DNA from: DATDRQ01 sp035291645
Lineage (GTDB): Bacteria > Chloroflexota > Anaerolineae > Anaerolineales > UBA4823
Direction of reading: 5' to 3'
Assembly (NCBI GenBank): GCA_035291645.1
Contig: DATDRQ010000294.1
Coordinates: 1-17,820, forward strand
Length of the DNA: 17,820 nt
In this document: piece by piece, positions 1 through 7,199 of the stretch
Layout: each line of letters opens with the position of its first letter
How positions within the stretch are numbered: the first letter of the stretch is position 1
Position numbers and translations under genes: made by a program
The notes under the pieces: generated by a model
Seen by the model: the letters and a program-made list of their open reading frames with translations, nothing else
What the model was told of the DNA's origin: nothing
Databases searched by the model: none

Positions 1-551
1 AAGATTTCATAAGATAGGGAGATTTGCAGGCTACCGCCGGGAGGCAGGGGCCTCTGTAAGGGCGCCCGGATCGAGCCTATCTCGCGCTGGTAGTCGGTAA
101 CCGGCGTTCCGCCGTCCAGGGTTAGAGAGTTCAGCCGAAAGGCGCCCGGGTAGCGAGAAGGTTCGACCAGCAAGAGCAGGTCCGGGATGGTTTCCGAGGT
201 CTGGTTGGTGTACCGGATGACTTCCTCAACCGAGAGATAATGCCGGTCGTAATCCAGTTCTGCGGTCAAGTGATATTGAGGGCGCTGGCTCGGCTTGGCC
301 GTAGTCTCTGGAGAGAGCAAGGCAGGCGAGGGATGAGTGGCCTCCTCGGACGGAATCCTATCTGTCACAGGAGGAGTTACCGGCGAACTTTCTTCGATTG
401 GCTCGAGAGAAGGAACGCGAGAAGGTATCACAGTATCTGGGAGGGCTGGCTGTGCGGTCGAGTTTCCCGGCATACTGCGGCAGGCTCCCAGGGTGAAGGC
501 CAGAATCAGGAGAAGGCTAACCCAGGCGGAATTTCTCATCATCACCGGCAT
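1..551 (-). CDS. Lipoprotein, paralogue of the upstream M1 peptidase (N-terminal part, cut by window edge)
   Basis: About 183 residues are present and the frame is open to the window edge, so the catalytic region is not visible. The N-terminus has a hydrophobic signal ending in the lipobox LGAC, followed by a Pro/Ser/Thr-rich linker of about 60 residues. From then on it aligns by eye with the neighbouring M1 peptidase: TAELDYD against SATLDYD, and LLVEPSRYPG against LVVEPNRYLG. This is the N-terminal beta domain typical of M1-type peptidases. Export and anchoring to the outer face of the cytoplasmic membrane are inferred from the lipobox. Start: an in-frame ATG at 551 precedes two adjacent ATGs at 542 and 539; none has a strong Shine-Dalgarno, so the exact start is uncertain. 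It lies 26 nt below the stop of the M1 peptidase gene, in the same direction, and is probably its tandem duplicate in one operon. Whether it keeps the zinc site cannot be judged here. Confidence 0.8.
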   Translation of the reverse strand, partial: MPVMMRNSAWVSLLLILAFTLGACRSMPGNSTAQPALPDTVIPSRVPSLEPIEESSPVTPPVTDRIPSEEATHPSPALLSPETTAKPSQRPQYHLTAELDYDRHYLSVEEVIRYTNQTSETIPDLLLLVEPSRYPGAFRLNSLTLDGGTPVTDYQREIGSIRAPLQRPLPPGGSLQISLSYEI

Positions 552-577
552 TGAACAGGTCCGATTCCAGGACAGGC

Positions 578-2071
578 TTACTGGTTCGCGAAATAGGCAG
601 ACACCAGACCGCTCAGGTCCTCACTGGTATGCTCGGAGAGCACTGCGAAGAAGTCAGCTGTGGTGGCTTGGCGGTAGGCGAAGCGGTTCAGGTAATCGCG
701 CAGGAAAGCCTTGAAAGCCTCGTCGCCCATCCTGGTGCGCAGTTCAACGAGGAACAGGGCGCCGCGCAGGTAGACCGCGTTGCGGTAGGGATAGAAGTCG
801 GGGTAATCGTAGATCGTGGCGTCCACCCAGCCCTGGGGATTGTGGAAATCGATGCGGTTCTCCCGCCACCAGCCGGCCAGGTCTGGGTAGACTGCTTCGT
901 AAAATAACAGTTCGCTGTAGGTGCACAGGGCCTCGTCCAGCCAGGGCTCCAGCGCCTGGTCGTTTCCCACCAGGCCATACCACCACTGGTGAGCGACCTC
1001 GTGGGCGGCGATGATGGTCAGGTTGTTTCTGGCGTCGCCTGTATAAAAGTCATAGAAGGCGTGGCTGAGGAAGATCAGGCCGTCGTACTCCATTCCGTCC
1101 AGGAAATCTGCCTCGACGACGGACAGGCTGTCATGCGGGTAAGGGCCGAACAGGTCGCCGAAAACCTGCAGGGCTTTGGCGGCCTCCTGCAATGCCGGCT
1201 GGTCGGCTGAGGGATGTCCAGGGAAGGCATAGCCGGTCACTGTAACCGGCCCGGCGGCGGCCTGCTGCACCTGGTAAAGTGGGCTGATCGAGAGGGCGAA
1301 ATTGCGGGCGGCGCCCAGACGGTAGCGGTATCCCTCACCCTCGGTTTGGGGGAGGGCGCTGGCGGCGACAACCAGCGATCGACCGCTGGCATCCTGTGGG
1401 CGCGCCAGGCGCATCTCGACCTGGAAATCGGCCGGATCGTAGGCGAGATGCTCTCCTTGCGGCCCATCGTCGCGCACCAGCCAGCCCTCGCCAGGCCGGT
1501 AAGGAGGGATATAGGGGTACCAATCGCCCAGATTAACCTGGCGTTCAGTCCAGCCGTAGGGTGCATTCTGGTTGGGCAATAGCAGTCTGTAAGCCAGGAT
1601 AAGATCGACGCTTTGACCGGGTGGCAGGCCAGCCGGCAACGGCACGCGCAGCTGCACCCCTTCGAGCGTGTAGCCGGCCAGGGCGATCTCATCTTTACCG
1701 GTCAAACTATCCAGGATAAACCCACCCAGGTAACGGTTAGGTTCGACGACCAGCACCAGTTCTGATAATTCTTCGCCGGTGTGGTTCACATACGATATCG
1801 TCTCTTGGACGGTTGCCTGGTGGGCGTCGTAATCCAGGGTCGCGGATAGGGAGTACCGGCTGAGCGGCTCTGGAGGCCGGGCCCGGGTGGGGGTGGCAAC
1901 TGGAAGGGATTCGGTCGCAGCAGGAGCGCTGGTCTGGACCTCAGGCGAAGAGCGTATCTCGGCAGTGGGAGAGGGGGCAGTTTCGGTGGCTACTGGCACC
2001 CTGCCGGGAGTACACGAAGCCAGAGCGAGGGCGGCCAGGTAAACGAGGGTCAATCGGTTGAACGGCTTCAT
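578..2071 (-). CDS. M1-family zinc metallopeptidase lipoprotein
   Basis: 497 aa. A signal peptide ends in the lipobox LASC with Cys20, then a Pro/Thr/Ser/Ala-rich linker to about residue 70 precedes the folded part, so the enzyme is probably tethered outside the cytoplasmic membrane. The zinc site is complete: HEVAH at 357-361 and Glu380 in WLDEAL, giving the HExxH-X18-E spacing of family M1 (gluzincins). In place of the aminopeptidase GxMEN motif it has DGMEYDG at 325-331, which suggests a peptidase whose substrate preference is not that of a classical aminopeptidase N. Tyrosines near 428-434 could supply the transition-state Tyr, but I cannot assign it. The length is shorter than the roughly 850 residues of full aminopeptidase N, because the large C-terminal helical domain is missing; this fits the compact M1-like bacterial group. 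It follows the aminotransferase by 56 nt. The peptidase assignment is firm; the substrate is unknown. Confidence 0.9.
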   Translation of the reverse strand: MKPFNRLTLVYLAALALASCTPGRVPVATETAPSPTAEIRSSPEVQTSAPAATESLPVATPTRARPPEPLSRYSLSATLDYDAHQATVQETISYVNHTGEELSELVLVVEPNRYLGGFILDSLTGKDEIALAGYTLEGVQLRVPLPAGLPPGQSVDLILAYRLLLPNQNAPYGWTERQVNLGDWYPYIPPYRPGEGWLVRDDGPQGEHLAYDPADFQVEMRLARPQDASGRSLVVAASALPQTEGEGYRYRLGAARNFALSISPLYQVQQAAAGPVTVTGYAFPGHPSADQPALQEAAKALQVFGDLFGPYPHDSLSVVEADFLDGMEYDGLIFLSHAFYDFYTGDARNNLTIIAAHEVAHQWWYGLVGNDQALEPWLDEALCTYSELLFYEAVYPDLAGWWRENRIDFHNPQGWVDATIYDYPDFYPYRNAVYLRGALFLVELRTRMGDEAFKAFLRDYLNRFAYRQATTADFFAVLSEHTSEDLSGLVSAYFANQ

Positions 2072-2127
2072 CGGAGACTCGCAGGCGACGTCGTTATCGC
2101 CAAATATCTAAGGGATTTGCTGGAGGA

Positions 2128-3285
2128 CTACAGGTACTCCCGCAGGCGCAGCAATCGTTCACCCGCTTCCAACAGGGTCTCTTCGCGCTTGGCGAAGTTC
2201 AGCCGGATCAGATGGTTCAACGGCTCGCGGAAGAAGCTCGATCCGGGGACGGCGGCTATGCCAATCGTCTTGGCCATCCAGATGCAGAAGTCGGTATCAT
2301 CGCTAAAGCCAAAGGAGGAAATATCGATCAAGACGTAATAAGCGCCTTCGGGGGGAGTGAAGGAGAGAGCGGCCTTTTCCAGGTAATCCAGGAAGATCGA
2401 ACGCCGGCGGGTATAGGCGGCCTGCAATTGCAGGTAGTAAGAATCCGGGAATTGTAGCGCAGTCACGGCGGCTTCCTGCAGGGGGGCCGGCGCGCCGACG
2501 GTCAAAAAGTCGTGCACCTTGCGGATTCCGCTACTGACCTCGGGGCTGGCGATCACGTAACCCAGCCGCCAGCCAGTGACGGCGTAGGTCTTCGAAAGCG
2601 AGCCGCACGAGATCGTGCGCTCGAACATCCCAGGCAGGCTGGCAATGTAGGTGTGCTGGTGGGGAGCATAAATGATGTGCTCGTAGACCTCATCGGTGAC
2701 CACGAATGCGTCGTATTCCTGCGCCAGACCGGCGATGGTTTGCAGTTCTGCCCGGGTGAAGACCCTGCCGGTTGGGTTGGATGGGTTGCACAGGACGAGC
2801 GCCCGTGCGCCTGACTGAAAGGCGCGGCGCAGATCGTCTGGATCAAAATGAAATCCGGGGGGGTGGAGCGGGACGAAAATCGGATCGGCGCCGGACAGGA
2901 ACGTATCCGGGCCATAGTTTTCGTAGAAGGGTGAAAAGATCGCCACCCGGTCGCCCGGGTTGCACACGGTCATCAGCGCGCATAGCATGGCTTCCGTGCT
3001 GCCGCAGGTAACTGTGATGTGGGCTTCTGGGTCGATTTCCAGTTCCATAAAGCGGGAGGCTTTGGCAGCCAGCGCCTGGCGGAAGCGCGGCGATCCCCAG
3101 GTGAGAGCGTACTGGTGATAATCCTGGCGCAAAGCCTGCACGGCGGCCTCCACCAGCTCGGAGGGAGGGGCGAAGTCCGGGTATCCCTGGGAAAGGTTAA
3201 TCGCCTGGTAATGCTCGGCGATGCGGGTCATTTCCCGGATCACCGATTCGGTAAAGAGGGACAGGCGCGCGGCGGTTGCGGGCAT
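2128..3285 (-). CDS. Class I/II PLP-dependent aminotransferase
   Basis: 385 aa, full length for fold type I aminotransferases. Visible motifs: LSQGYPDF at 31-38 (substrate side), CNPSNPTG at 166-173 with the PLP-contacting Asn170, TDEVYEH at 197-203 with Asp198 pairing the pyridine nitrogen, SLSKTYAVTGWR with Schiff-base Lys232 and the phosphate-binding Arg240, and LIRLNF near the C-terminus with the carboxylate-binding Arg. The N-terminal pattern resembles the subgroup that includes kynurenine/glutamine transaminases and methionine aminotransferase YbdL, but aspartate or branched-chain acceptors are equally possible, so substrate is not assigned. The ATG at 3285 lies only 9 nt after the stop of the chelatase VWA half, so translation is probably coupled; the Shine-Dalgarno is weak. 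No obvious functional link to the chelatase is visible beyond co-transcription. Confidence 0.93.
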   Translation of the reverse strand: MPATAARLSLFTESVIREMTRIAEHYQAINLSQGYPDFAPPSELVEAAVQALRQDYHQYALTWGSPRFRQALAAKASRFMELEIDPEAHITVTCGSTEAMLCALMTVCNPGDRVAIFSPFYENYGPDTFLSGADPIFVPLHPPGFHFDPDDLRRAFQSGARALVLCNPSNPTGRVFTRAELQTIAGLAQEYDAFVVTDEVYEHIIYAPHQHTYIASLPGMFERTISCGSLSKTYAVTGWRLGYVIASPEVSSGIRKVHDFLTVGAPAPLQEAAVTALQFPDSYYLQLQAAYTRRRSIFLDYLEKAALSFTPPEGAYYVLIDISSFGFSDDTDFCIWMAKTIGIAAVPGSSFFREPLNHLIRLNFAKREETLLEAGERLLRLREYL

Positions 3286-3294
3286 ACACGGGCT

Positions 3295-4272
3295 TCAGCC
3301 GCCCATCTCCTCGCGCACCGCCCGGTAAAGGTTTTCCGCCTTCAACTCGCCGAGCGTGTAACAGGGCGCGGTCAGGTGGTCGGCGAGGGACTGCGCCAGA
3401 CCCTGGTCGAAGGCGGCGTGCTCCATGTTCACGACCACACAGCGGATGTTATCGTCAGCGATGCGTTCGGCGATGCGGTGCGATTCTTCCTGGGGAGGCA
3501 GCCCACTCATCGAGACGTTCCCCGCGCCGTCGGTCAGCAGGATCAGCAGCGGTAGCACATCCGGATGCAGGCTGCGCTCGCGGGTGATGATCTGGTAAGC
3601 CAGGTACAGCCCCGCAGACAAGGGCGTCTTCCCGCCGACCGGAATTTCCATCAGGGCAAGCCGGGCCAGCTGGATGGAGTTGGTCGGCGGGAGGACCATG
3701 GTGGCGCGATCCTTCTGGAAGACGATCAACCCCACCCGGTCACGCCGCTGGTAGGCGTCGGTAAGTAGAGACAGAATGGCACCTTTGGTGGCTGCCATAC
3801 GCTCGGCGACCGCCATCGACCAGGAAGCATCGACGACGAAAAGCACCATGTTTGCGGTGCGCTTGACCCGCACTTTTCGTTGGAAATCGACCGGTTGAAT
3901 GGCGAAGGCGACGCGTTTGCGCTGCTCCCGGCGTTGGCGCTGGTGAGGGGCGGCCGCCCGCAGGGTGGCGTCAAAGGCCAGATCCTCGGCTTTGCCTCTC
4001 GCCGGGCGGGCCTGGATGTAACGGCCGCGCTTGCGTTCGGTGCGGGAAGTCGAGCGGCGTCCGGCCTTTTTCCGGCTTAATCGATCGAGGGGAGTGTCTA
4101 AGCGGCGCGGGGCAAAGGCCTCGCCAATCTTGACCTTCTCGCCTCCTTCCCACCAGCTCTGGTTTCCGGAATCGAAGACGCTCTGAGGGGCCGGTTTCAG
4201 CGGTCCCTGCTCAGAGCCCTCTTCGAGTATCTCCTGGCTTACCCCTTTTTTTTTTCGATAGTTTCGGTTTCT
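3295..4272 (-). CDS. chlD: Chelatase medium subunit, linker and VWA half (-1 frame, no start codon of its own)
   Basis: This reading frame is open from 4272 and lies -1 relative to the ATPase frame that ends at 4239. Translated from the A-run it gives an acidic/Pro-rich linker, then a basic conserved segment (PLDRLSRKKAGRRS, RGRYIQARP, DLAFDATLRAAAPHQ) typical of Mg/Co-chelatase D subunits, then KRTANMVLFVVDASWSM, which opens an integrin-I/VWA domain. The MIDAS residues are present: DASWS, the Thr of GGKTPLS and the Asp of LLTDG. Between 4272 and the GTG at 3873 there is no ATG, GTG or TTG codon, and that GTG has no Shine-Dalgarno and would drop the conserved linker. Expression therefore most likely depends on frameshifting from the upstream ATPase, giving a 679-aa fusion in which MIDAS falls at about residues 502-506, 570 and 602. 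The VWA domain would dock to the ATPase ring and the large chelatase subunit. An independent truncated product from GTG 3873 (192 aa) is possible but less likely. Confidence 0.88.
   Translation of the reverse strand, partial: RNRNYRKKKGVSQEILEEGSEQGPLKPAPQSVFDSGNQSWWEGGEKVKIGEAFAPRRLDTPLDRLSRKKAGRRSTSRTERKRGRYIQARPARGKAEDLAFDATLRAAAPHQRQRREQRKRVAFAIQPVDFQRKVRVKRTANMVLFVVDASWSMAVAERMAATKGAILSLLTDAYQRRDRVGLIVFQKDRATMVLPPTNSIQLARLALMEIPVGGKTPLSAGLYLAYQIITRERSLHPDVLPLLILLTDGAGNVSMSGLPPQEESHRIAERIADDNIRCVVVNMEHAAFDQGLAQSLADHLTAPCYTLGELKAENLYRAVREEMGG
4172..4226 (-). promoter_or_regulatory. Candidate frameshift-stimulating mRNA hairpin
   Basis: In the minus-strand transcript the segment 4226-4220 (TCGAAGA) pairs perfectly with 4178-4172 (TCTTCGA), and 4217-4210 (GCTCTGAG) pairs perfectly with 4187-4180 (CTCAGAGC). 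This makes a 15-bp stem interrupted only by a 2x1 internal loop, with a 22-nt loop that can pair a little further. It starts 18 nt after the slippery heptamer, longer than the typical spacer of about 5-9 nt for stimulatory structures. It sits inside coding sequence, so a terminator role is not supported, and no U-run follows. Confidence 0.6.
4239..4256 (-). promoter_or_regulatory. Predicted -1 ribosomal frameshift site (A10 tract with A_AAA_AAG)
   Basis: On the minus strand the 0-frame reads GAA AAA AAA AAG GGG TAA. The run of ten A (4255 down to 4246) contains A_AAA_AAG at 4251-4245, the same heptamer as the well-known E. coli dnaX frameshift site. The stop codon comes one codon later. A shift of -1 on AAG continues as GGG GTA AGC into the VWA frame. 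The same A-run could also cause transcriptional slippage. The alternative is a missing base in a homopolymer: A11 would simply fuse the two halves in frame. Confidence 0.72.
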
Positions 4273-5333
4273 TCAGGGAAAGGTTCGGGCTCACCGACTG
4301 AGGAGCTGCCTTGCAGCTGGTCGATGCGCTCCTGCAAGTCTTCCATCGTGATCACGGCCTGCTGGAAGGGCCCACGCTTGATCCGGTGGGGCAGGGCTAA
4401 CTCGGCAGCCAGGGCGATGTCGCGTTCGTTAATGGCCGTCCTGCCTTCGAAGGCGGCATGGGCGCGCGCCGTCTTAAGGATCACCAGGTCGGCCCGGTGA
4501 CCATCCACATTCAGCGAAGCGGTCAGCGCGGCGATCGAGAGCAGGTCACGTTGGGAATAAGCGACCTGGTCCAGCAGTTTTCGGGCCTGTTCGATACGGT
4601 GGGAGAGCTCGATCTCGCGTGGCAGCCAGGACTGGCGAAACTCGTCTGCTTCGGCCTCGAAGGCCAGGTTGCGCTCCATGATGAGCACGCGTTCGCGCGC
4701 GTCACGAATGCCGTGGATCTCGACAGAGAGCGCAAAGCGGTCGAGCAGCTGCGGGCGCAAATCGCCCTCCTCGGGGTTCATCGTCCCGACCAGGATAAAG
4801 CGGGCGGGATGGGCGAAGGAGATGCCTTCCCGCTCGACGATGTTCATTCCCATGGCTGCCGAATCAAGCAGCAGGTCGACGACGTGGTCGTCCAGCAAGT
4901 TGACCTCGTCGATGTAGAGCATACCCCGGTTGGCCGCCGCCAGCACGCCCGGCTCAAAATGGCGTTCCCCTTTTTGGATGGCCTTTTCGATGTCCAGCGT
5001 CCCAACCACGCGGTCCTCGGTGGCGGAGACGGGCAGGTTGACGAAGGGGGTCGGGCGCAGTTCGACTGGAAGCGGATCTCCCCGGGCGGCGCGCTCGCGG
5101 CACTCGGTACACCAGGTGGTCGGCCGGTCCGGGTCGCATCCGAAGCGGCAGTCCCTCACGACCGGGACGTGCGGCAGCAGGGCGGCGAGCGCCCGGGCAG
5201 CCGTGGATTTGGCGGTGCCGCGCTCCCCGCGGATCAGCACTCCGCCAATCTGAGGGGAAACGGCGTTCAAGACCAGGGCGCGCTTCATCCGCTCCTGGCC
5301 TACGACGGCTGTAAACGGGTAAATTAGCGGCAT
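4239..5333 (-). CDS. chlI: Mg/Co-chelatase AAA+ ATPase (ChlI/BchI-like, 0-frame product)
   Basis: 364 aa, close to the usual 330-380 aa of BchI/ChlI. Walker A GERGTAKST at 36-44, Walker B GMLYIDEVNLL at 137-147, sensor 1 GTMNPEEG at 183-190, the arginine finger in LLDRF (R199) and a sensor 2 Arg in GHRADLVILKTAR (R280). A four-Cys cluster (C62, C66, C75, C78) sits in the insertion seen in many BchI/cobaltochelatase ATPases and may bind metal. The protein forms the ATP-driven ring that helps the large subunit insert Mg into protoporphyrin IX or Co into a corrin ring. With no other bch genes around, a cobalamin (cobaltochelatase) role is the more likely inference. The frame ends in TIEKKKG directly after an A10 tract, and the VWA half continues in the -1 frame. 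The start at 5333 has AGAGGA a few nt upstream and a good promoter. Alone it would serve as small subunit; fused, as medium subunit. Confidence 0.92.
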   Translation of the reverse strand: MPLIYPFTAVVGQERMKRALVLNAVSPQIGGVLIRGERGTAKSTAARALAALLPHVPVVRDCRFGCDPDRPTTWCTECRERAARGDPLPVELRPTPFVNLPVSATEDRVVGTLDIEKAIQKGERHFEPGVLAAANRGMLYIDEVNLLDDHVVDLLLDSAAMGMNIVEREGISFAHPARFILVGTMNPEEGDLRPQLLDRFALSVEIHGIRDARERVLIMERNLAFEAEADEFRQSWLPREIELSHRIEQARKLLDQVAYSQRDLLSIAALTASLNVDGHRADLVILKTARAHAAFEGRTAINERDIALAAELALPHRIKRGPFQQAVITMEDLQERIDQLQGSSSVGEPEPFPEETETIEKKKG

Positions 5334-5350
5334 TTTTCCTCTAGTTTTTG

Positions 5351-5379
5351 ATTATAACCCAGTCCCAATCTTATGATAA
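5351..5379 (-). promoter_or_regulatory. Sigma70-type promoter of the chelatase operon
   Basis: On the minus strand, -35 TTATCA (5379-5374, four of six consensus bases), a 17-bp spacer, and -10 TATAAT (5356-5351, perfect). The expected start near 5344 leaves a very short leader that still contains AGAGGA just before the ATG at 5333. It lies back to back with the promoter of the S1 gene, the two -35 boxes being 3 bp apart. Confidence 0.65.
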
Positions 5380-5382
5380 AGG

Positions 5383-5411
5383 TTGCCAAGTTATCTTTAA
5401 TCCTATATAAT
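5383..5411 (+). promoter_or_regulatory. Sigma70-type promoter of the S1-domain gene
   Basis: -35 TTGCCA (5383-5388), 17-bp spacer, perfect -10 TATAAT (5406-5411). The expected start near 5418 gives a leader of about 30 nt. The Shine-Dalgarno candidate GGAG (5433-5436) is 12 nt before the ATG at 5449, a rather long spacing. Confidence 0.75.
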
Positions 5412-5448
5412 GTGGGTCTAGTTCTAACGTCTGGAGTATTATAAAAAC

Positions 5449-6900
5449 ATGGATCAGAGAGACGCCCAAAACGGGCAGGAGGCCTTGGCAGAGGACAGCC
5501 AACCAACAGAAGAACACCGCCGAGAAAACCAGACCGACATACAATCCTCGATGCAGGACCTTTTGGAAGAAGAAGGCCTGGGGCTGGATTTTCCAAAACA
5601 AGGCGAGATTCGCACGGGGGTTATCGCCGAGAAGAAAGAAAACGAGATTCTGGTCAGTATAGGCACTAAATCTGAAGGCGTTATTCCCGCGCGCGAACGG
5701 GATATGATGGATCACGAAACCTGGGATGCCTTGGAGATCGGTCAGGAGATCCTCGTATTCGTGGTGAATCCCGAAGATCCGAATGGCAATGTTCTACTGT
5801 CTTTCGTCCGGGCGATGGAAGAGCGAGATTGGCTGCAAGCCGAATCCCTGCTGGCTTCCGGTGACACCTTTGAAGCCAGGATCGTTGGCTTCAACAAGGG
5901 CGGCCTGATCGTACCGTTGGGCCAGCTGCGCGGCTTTGTCCCCGCCTCCCAGGTAAGCGCGCTGCGGCGGGTAGACGCCAGTGGCAGCACCCCAGAGCAA
6001 CGCTGGGGATCGATGGTCGGCGAGCCGATCCTGATTACGGTCATCGAGGTCGATCGCGAGCGGCGGCGCCTGATCATGTCCGAACGGAGCGCCCTGCAGG
6101 AGACCCGCGAAACGCTCAAGGAGCGCTTGCTGGACGAGCTCTCAGAAGGCGACGTGCGCGTTGGCCGCGTGACCAGCCTGGCTGATTTCGGCGCCTTCGT
6201 GAATATCGATGGAGCAGATGGCTTGGTCCACCTCTCCGAGATCTCCTGGGAACGCATCCAGCACCCGCGCGAAGCGCTGCGGGTCGGGCAGGAGGTCAAG
6301 GTCAAGGTGATCGGCGTCGACCGCGAGCGTAAACGCATCGGATTGTCGATCCGCCAGCTGCTGGATGATCCCTGGACCAAGAAGGTCGAGCACATCAAGG
6401 AAGGCCAGCTGGTTGAAGGGACCGTCACTCACCTGACCAAGTTCGGGGCCTTCGCCCGGTTAGGTGAGGACCTGGAAGGGTTGATCCATATCTCGGAGTT
6501 GAGCGAACAACGCGTCTCTCATCCAAAGGAAGTCATTCATGAAGGAGAGGTGCTCACGCTGCGGGTGATCAAGATCGAACCCGAACGCCACCGCATCGGG
6601 CTAAGTTTGAAGAAAGTCGATTCGCCTAAGTACGCCGACCTGGATTGGAAGACGACCCTGGCCGAAGTGGTTGAAGAGACCCATGAAGAAGTAGAAGAAC
6701 CAGGGACGGGCGTGCGGATGGTCCAGGCAGGGATCGACGACGAAGACGTTGACATCGAACCGGAAGCGGAAGAAGACCGCACCGTAACAGAAAAAGAAAT
6801 CAGCATCGAAACAGAAAATGAAGACAGCCTCGATTCGGACGAACCAGAAGGAGACGTCGAAGCACAGGAAAGCGAAGCCGAGGACCAGCCACCAGAGTAA
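5449..6900 (+). CDS. rpsA: S1-domain RNA-binding protein, ribosomal protein S1 homologue
   Basis: 483 aa. Four S1 (OB-fold) domains can be read: about 51-121, 137-213, 233-302 and 318-388. The last two are the most typical (VTSLADFGAFV...GLVHLSEIS and VTHLTKFGAFA...GLIHISELS), while the first two are more diverged, as in ribosomal S1 where domains 1-2 contact the 30S ribosome and the later ones bind mRNA. An N-terminal acidic, low-complexity stretch of about 45 residues and a C-terminal tail of about 80 residues extremely rich in Glu/Asp flank the domains. The tail is written with A-rich codons, unlike the GC-rich body. The gene is monocistronic: own promoter upstream and terminator after it. 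The role is likely to be mRNA binding in translation initiation. A general S1-domain regulator is the alternative, because four domains are fewer than the six in E. coli S1. An internal ATG at 5551 is a possible alternative start but has no Shine-Dalgarno. Confidence 0.87.
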   Translation: MDQRDAQNGQEALAEDSQPTEEHRRENQTDIQSSMQDLLEEEGLGLDFPKQGEIRTGVIAEKKENEILVSIGTKSEGVIPARERDMMDHETWDALEIGQEILVFVVNPEDPNGNVLLSFVRAMEERDWLQAESLLASGDTFEARIVGFNKGGLIVPLGQLRGFVPASQVSALRRVDASGSTPEQRWGSMVGEPILITVIEVDRERRRLIMSERSALQETRETLKERLLDELSEGDVRVGRVTSLADFGAFVNIDGADGLVHLSEISWERIQHPREALRVGQEVKVKVIGVDRERKRIGLSIRQLLDDPWTKKVEHIKEGQLVEGTVTHLTKFGAFARLGEDLEGLIHISELSEQRVSHPKEVIHEGEVLTLRVIKIEPERHRIGLSLKKVDSPKYADLDWKTTLAEVVEETHEEVEEPGTGVRMVQAGIDDEDVDIEPEAEEDRTVTEKEISIETENEDSLDSDEPEGDVEAQESEAEDQPPE

Positions 6901-6937
6901 GCATTAATCCTCTCCACAACGATATAGAGGGCGGATA

Positions 6938-6966
6938 GAGCGTGCCTGCGATGGGTGCGCTCTTTT
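6938..6966 (+). terminator. Rho-independent terminator after the S1 gene
   Basis: Stem GAGCG (6938-6942) pairs with CGCTC (6958-6962), with CC/GG pairs possible inside the loop, followed at once by TTTT (6963-6966). It begins 37 nt after the stop codon of the S1-domain gene. Confidence 0.7.
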
Positions 6967-6978
6967 ATTAAATAGGGC

Positions 6979-7015
6979 ACGGTCTCCAGACCACGCGTAA
7001 TGATGCGAAGACCGT
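6979..7015 (+). other. Hairpin in the 299-bp region between S1 gene and clpC
   Basis: The intergenic region 6901-7199 holds the S1 terminator, then this inverted repeat: ACGGTCT (6979-6985) and AGACCGT (7009-7015), perfect over 7 bp, with CGC/GCG able to pair inside. No T-run follows, so it is not a classical terminator. The remainder up to 7187 shows no open frame I believe, no CIRCE element (TTAGCACTC-N9-GAGTGCTAA) and no confident promoter; TAGAAT at 7105-7110 is the best -10-like sequence but lacks a matching -35. The clpC promoter must lie here, but I cannot place it. Confidence 0.35.
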
Positions 7016-7187
7016 CGTATCAACAAAGGAAATGCTAGTCTTAGAGTTTTATTAACTTCAGTTTCGTTCGATCAGGAGACCACAAAAGGCAGAATAATCG
7101 ATGGTAGAATCCATTCGGATAGGAAGACTCATCATGTGGAGTTCTGGCTGTGGCATGACTATTGTGCACAGCGTTGTTTTATGATCT

Positions 7188-7193
7188 AGGAGG
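7188..7193 (+). promoter_or_regulatory. Strong ribosome binding site deciding the clpC start
   Basis: AGGAGG is a full anti-Shine-Dalgarno match. It is 6 nt before the TTG at 7200 but 15 nt before the next in-frame ATG at 7209, so TTG is the preferred start. Confidence 0.7.
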
Positions 7194-7199
7194 TACGCT

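Noticed and set aside
3295..3873. VWA protein as an independent 192-aa gene starting with GTG at 3873
   Set aside because: No Shine-Dalgarno precedes the GTG, and it would discard a conserved D-subunit linker encoded in the same frame upstream; frameshift fusion explains more.
4458..5327. 289-aa plus-strand open frame opposite the chelatase ATPase
   Set aside because: No recognisable domain, no ribosome site, and it mirrors the codons of a clear AAA+ gene.
6901..7199. CIRCE or CtsR-type heat-shock operator before clpC
   Set aside because: I looked for the TTAGCACTC/GAGTGCTAA arms and for a CtsR-like heptad repeat and found neither.
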